A stretch of 64,000 nucleotides of DNA from Zonotrichia leucophrys gambelii (taxonomy: Eukaryota; Chordata; Aves; Passeriformes; Passerellidae). The stretch covers positions 41,144,729 through 41,208,728 of the forward strand of contig NC_088169.1 of the NCBI RefSeq assembly GCF_028769735.1. Direction: 5' to 3'. How positions within the stretch are numbered: the first letter of the stretch is position 1; each line of letters opens with the position of its first letter. Position numbers and translations under genes: made by a program. The notes beneath the pieces were generated by a model. It had not been told where the DNA came from. It did not search any database and was given only the letters and a program-made list of their open reading frames with translations. This document shows, in pieces, positions 62,470 to 64,000 of this stretch.

Positions 62470-62700
62470 TTTGGTGGGGTTGCGGTTTGATTTGGTTTTT
62501 TGTTTTTTGGTTTTTTTTTTTCGTTGAGTAATGACTGCTCTGTGCTACTTGATAGCCAAGGCTGGCAGCGCTATGGCAACCAGGCTGCGGGAAGGGCGGA
62601 GGGGAAAAGTCGCTTAGCAACTGGAAGCTTTAGGCAGGCAAGGCTGGTTTAAACCACAGCAGTTTCAAAAAAAAAAAAAAAGAAATAAAAAATCCTCTCC
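62470..62700. repeat. T-rich and A-rich simple tracts
   Basis: A T/G-rich run (about 62,478-62,522, including a 12-T stretch) and an A run (about 62,667-62,681) flank the X-box pair. They have no coding meaning and generate the short frame at 62,238-62,531, whose end is F, W and V-rich. Confidence 0.8.
62567..62621. promoter_or_regulatory. Pair of RFX X-box-like motifs
   Basis: Two sites with a perfect RGYAAC half: AGCGCTATGGCAAC (62,567-62,580) and GTCGCTTAGCAAC (62,609-62,621). The X-box consensus is GTNRCC, a short spacer, then RGYAAC. The second site keeps five of six bases in its left half and the first only three. They lie about 115 bases from the tandem CCAAT boxes at the edge of the CpG-rich segment. 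RFX sites near start sites are typical of cilium-related and testis-expressed genes. Function here is inferred from motif match only. Confidence 0.4.
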
Positions 62701-63952
62701 TCAAAACAAATCCGCAGTTGCTACTAGAGATGACTAAAATACAGATCTGAGGAGTTAAGAATTTAGAAGAAAATAAAAGAAAAAAAGTGCACGACAATGC
62801 CAATAAAAAAGGAGATGACAGCTTGGAGGGTGGGGGGTGGTGGGGAGAAGTAGAGATATTTCACACTGATCATCCTAGATACAAGCTTCACCAATGCAAA
62901 CAACAGCCCTAAACCAGCACAAGCTACTCCCTGTCAGATGTTTATACTCTTCTGCAAAGCAGTACTCCACAGGCATCGCCTCCCTGGCCCCCCAGGCTTT
63001 GGCAGAGCATGCAGAGGGGCTGGGTGCATCCCTAAGCCTGTGTACAGCCCCCAGGCACAGCTCCCGTGCACTACCTGGGGAGGTGGAGGGAGCAGCAGCC
63101 TGTCTAGTCTTACCCTTTCTGGTTGTTATTTATAGGCTTCCCCTGGCATGATAAGGGCTCTACGGACAAGAAAAAGAAAGTAATATGAAAGGTTATCCAA
63201 TGCACCAATTCAGATTTTTAGTAATAATTTTTCTGAGATGTTTTTCCAGTGCTCCAGGCATCCTGGCAGTTCATTAATAATGCAGTAAAATCCCAGCAAC
63301 ATTACATTAATCACCCCAGTGGGAACCCAGCCAGTCAGGCACCTCTTTTTCAGCCCTCCATCCTCAGCCTTCTCTAAGCACTGTCTCAAACAGAAGTCTT
63401 TCACTGCATGTTTGGAAAGCTGCCCAATTTGAGCTATTTTGGACTAACAAAGGGACAATTTCATCCAAAGACACAGAAACCCCATAGAGCTACTGCCCTC
63501 CCCCTCTCCAGTGCAATGGGGGTTGGGTGTTTCTGCTGACCATAGGCCAGGCAGGAAAACATGAAAGGAGAGACTGCATTGGTCTGACCTCCCCCTTTCA
63601 AGTCTACCTGGAGGCCAATGGGAAGCTAACTCACATCTGCAGGTATGCAGAGCCACAGACTCCTCGTGGAGTGCAGGGGCCCAGCAACTGAGCTGCAACA
63701 TTTGGTGTTGTTGTGTTACTGCAGAGAAATCAGTTCACCATCGGAAAAACCTGATCAGGCAAAAAATCAAAATAGATGCTGAGAATGTGTCAGTGCGGTC
63801 AAATATCAGCGTAGTCAAGCCCCAGGCAGGTTGGCAGGCAGATCTGGAGGGCTGAGGTGCTTTCTCAGCCAAGCCACCCAACCAGCAGCCAGCAGGAAGG
63901 CTCTGCCCGAGCTCCTGGCTGCTCCCTGCAGCCTGTGCACTGCTGGCTGCCC
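62701..63952. other. Moderate-GC non-coding DNA
   Basis: No supported exon. Frames at 62,894-63,151 (plus) and 63,444-63,701 (minus) have no recognised domain. A G-rich GGAGGGTGGGGGGTGGTGGG word lies near 62,825. Sequence beyond the right edge would be needed to see whether a gene starts at 62.2-62.6 kb and runs rightward. Confidence 0.5.
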
Positions 63953-64000
63953 ATCTGCTCCCTGGAGATCTGCTCCCTGGAGATCTGCTCCCTGCTGATG
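63953..64000. repeat. 15-bp tandem repeat running into the window edge
   Basis: ATCTGCTCCCTGGAG is repeated perfectly twice (63,953-63,967 and 63,968-63,982) and a third copy starts at 63,983 (ATCTGCTCCCTG then CTGATG). Related CTGCTCCCTG words occur just before, near 63,919. The array may continue outside the window. Confidence 0.85.

Noticed and set aside
62123..62620. 165-codon minus frame spanning the promoter-like segment
   Set aside because: It reads through a T-rich tract (K/N/Q-rich translation) and CpG-rich sequence with no domain. It is more likely a composition artefact or 5' untranslated sequence.
1..64000. tRNA, rRNA, CRISPR array or bacterial-type operon
   Set aside because: No cloverleaf-like A/B-box sequence, regular spacer array or closely packed coding frames were seen, and the CR1 content fits a bird nuclear genome.

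Overview
The window is vertebrate nuclear DNA and almost certainly avian. The main evidence is several CR1-type LINE fragments with the bird-style 3' end (ATAGAATCATAGAATG next to a GGTTGGAA-type segment). The background is AT-rich with few CpGs, broken by one dense CpG island. There is no operon-like coding, no tRNA or rRNA, and no CRISPR array. I could not confirm a single intact protein-coding exon. Nearly all open frames are short chance frames, GC-island shadows or decayed retroelement pieces. Family names for repeats rest on recalled CR1/L3-type consensus text, not on a search.

Layout. Positions 1-26,860 are AT-rich non-coding DNA. They hold low-complexity A/C-rich and poly-A/T tracts, three compact stretches that look like conserved non-coding or enhancer DNA (about 7,320-7,870, 11,600-12,190 and 17,640-18,060), a GC/CpG-enriched patch (13,130-13,700), an old minus-oriented CR1 relic (19,800-20,160) and an unexplained moderate-GC block (22,080-23,930). 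Positions 26,860-28,560 are a strong CpG island. A near-consensus splice donor on the minus strand (exon end at 27,590) suggests the non-coding first exon of a leftward gene, whose first intron would then be the left part of the window. The gene cannot be named from what is here.

Positions 28,600-62,150 are mostly non-coding DNA with layered retroelement debris: an ancient L3/CR1-like reverse-transcriptase relic (32,620-33,850); a younger CR1 (35,404-37,010) interrupted by a 175-bp copy of DNA from exactly 1,400 bp to its left plus a TCTA microsatellite; plus-strand CR1/L3-like relics near 44,240 and 49,260; a CR1 (50,782-51,350) carrying an approximately 98-bp insert that recurs at 53,791; and a 3' CR1 fragment at 59,338. 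A perfect 26-bp palindrome sits at 39,949. Positions 62,150-62,625 are a second, smaller CpG-rich promoter-like segment with CRE-like, AP-1/MARE, tandem inverted CCAAT and two RFX X-box-like motifs. The right end is moderate-GC DNA finishing in a 15-bp tandem repeat that runs to the edge.

In short, this is a regulatory and intronic/intergenic landscape. The most notable items are the two promoter-like islands, the 1,400-bp-offset duplication into a CR1, the shared approximately 98-bp insert and the long palindrome. I found no convincing new multi-gene system.
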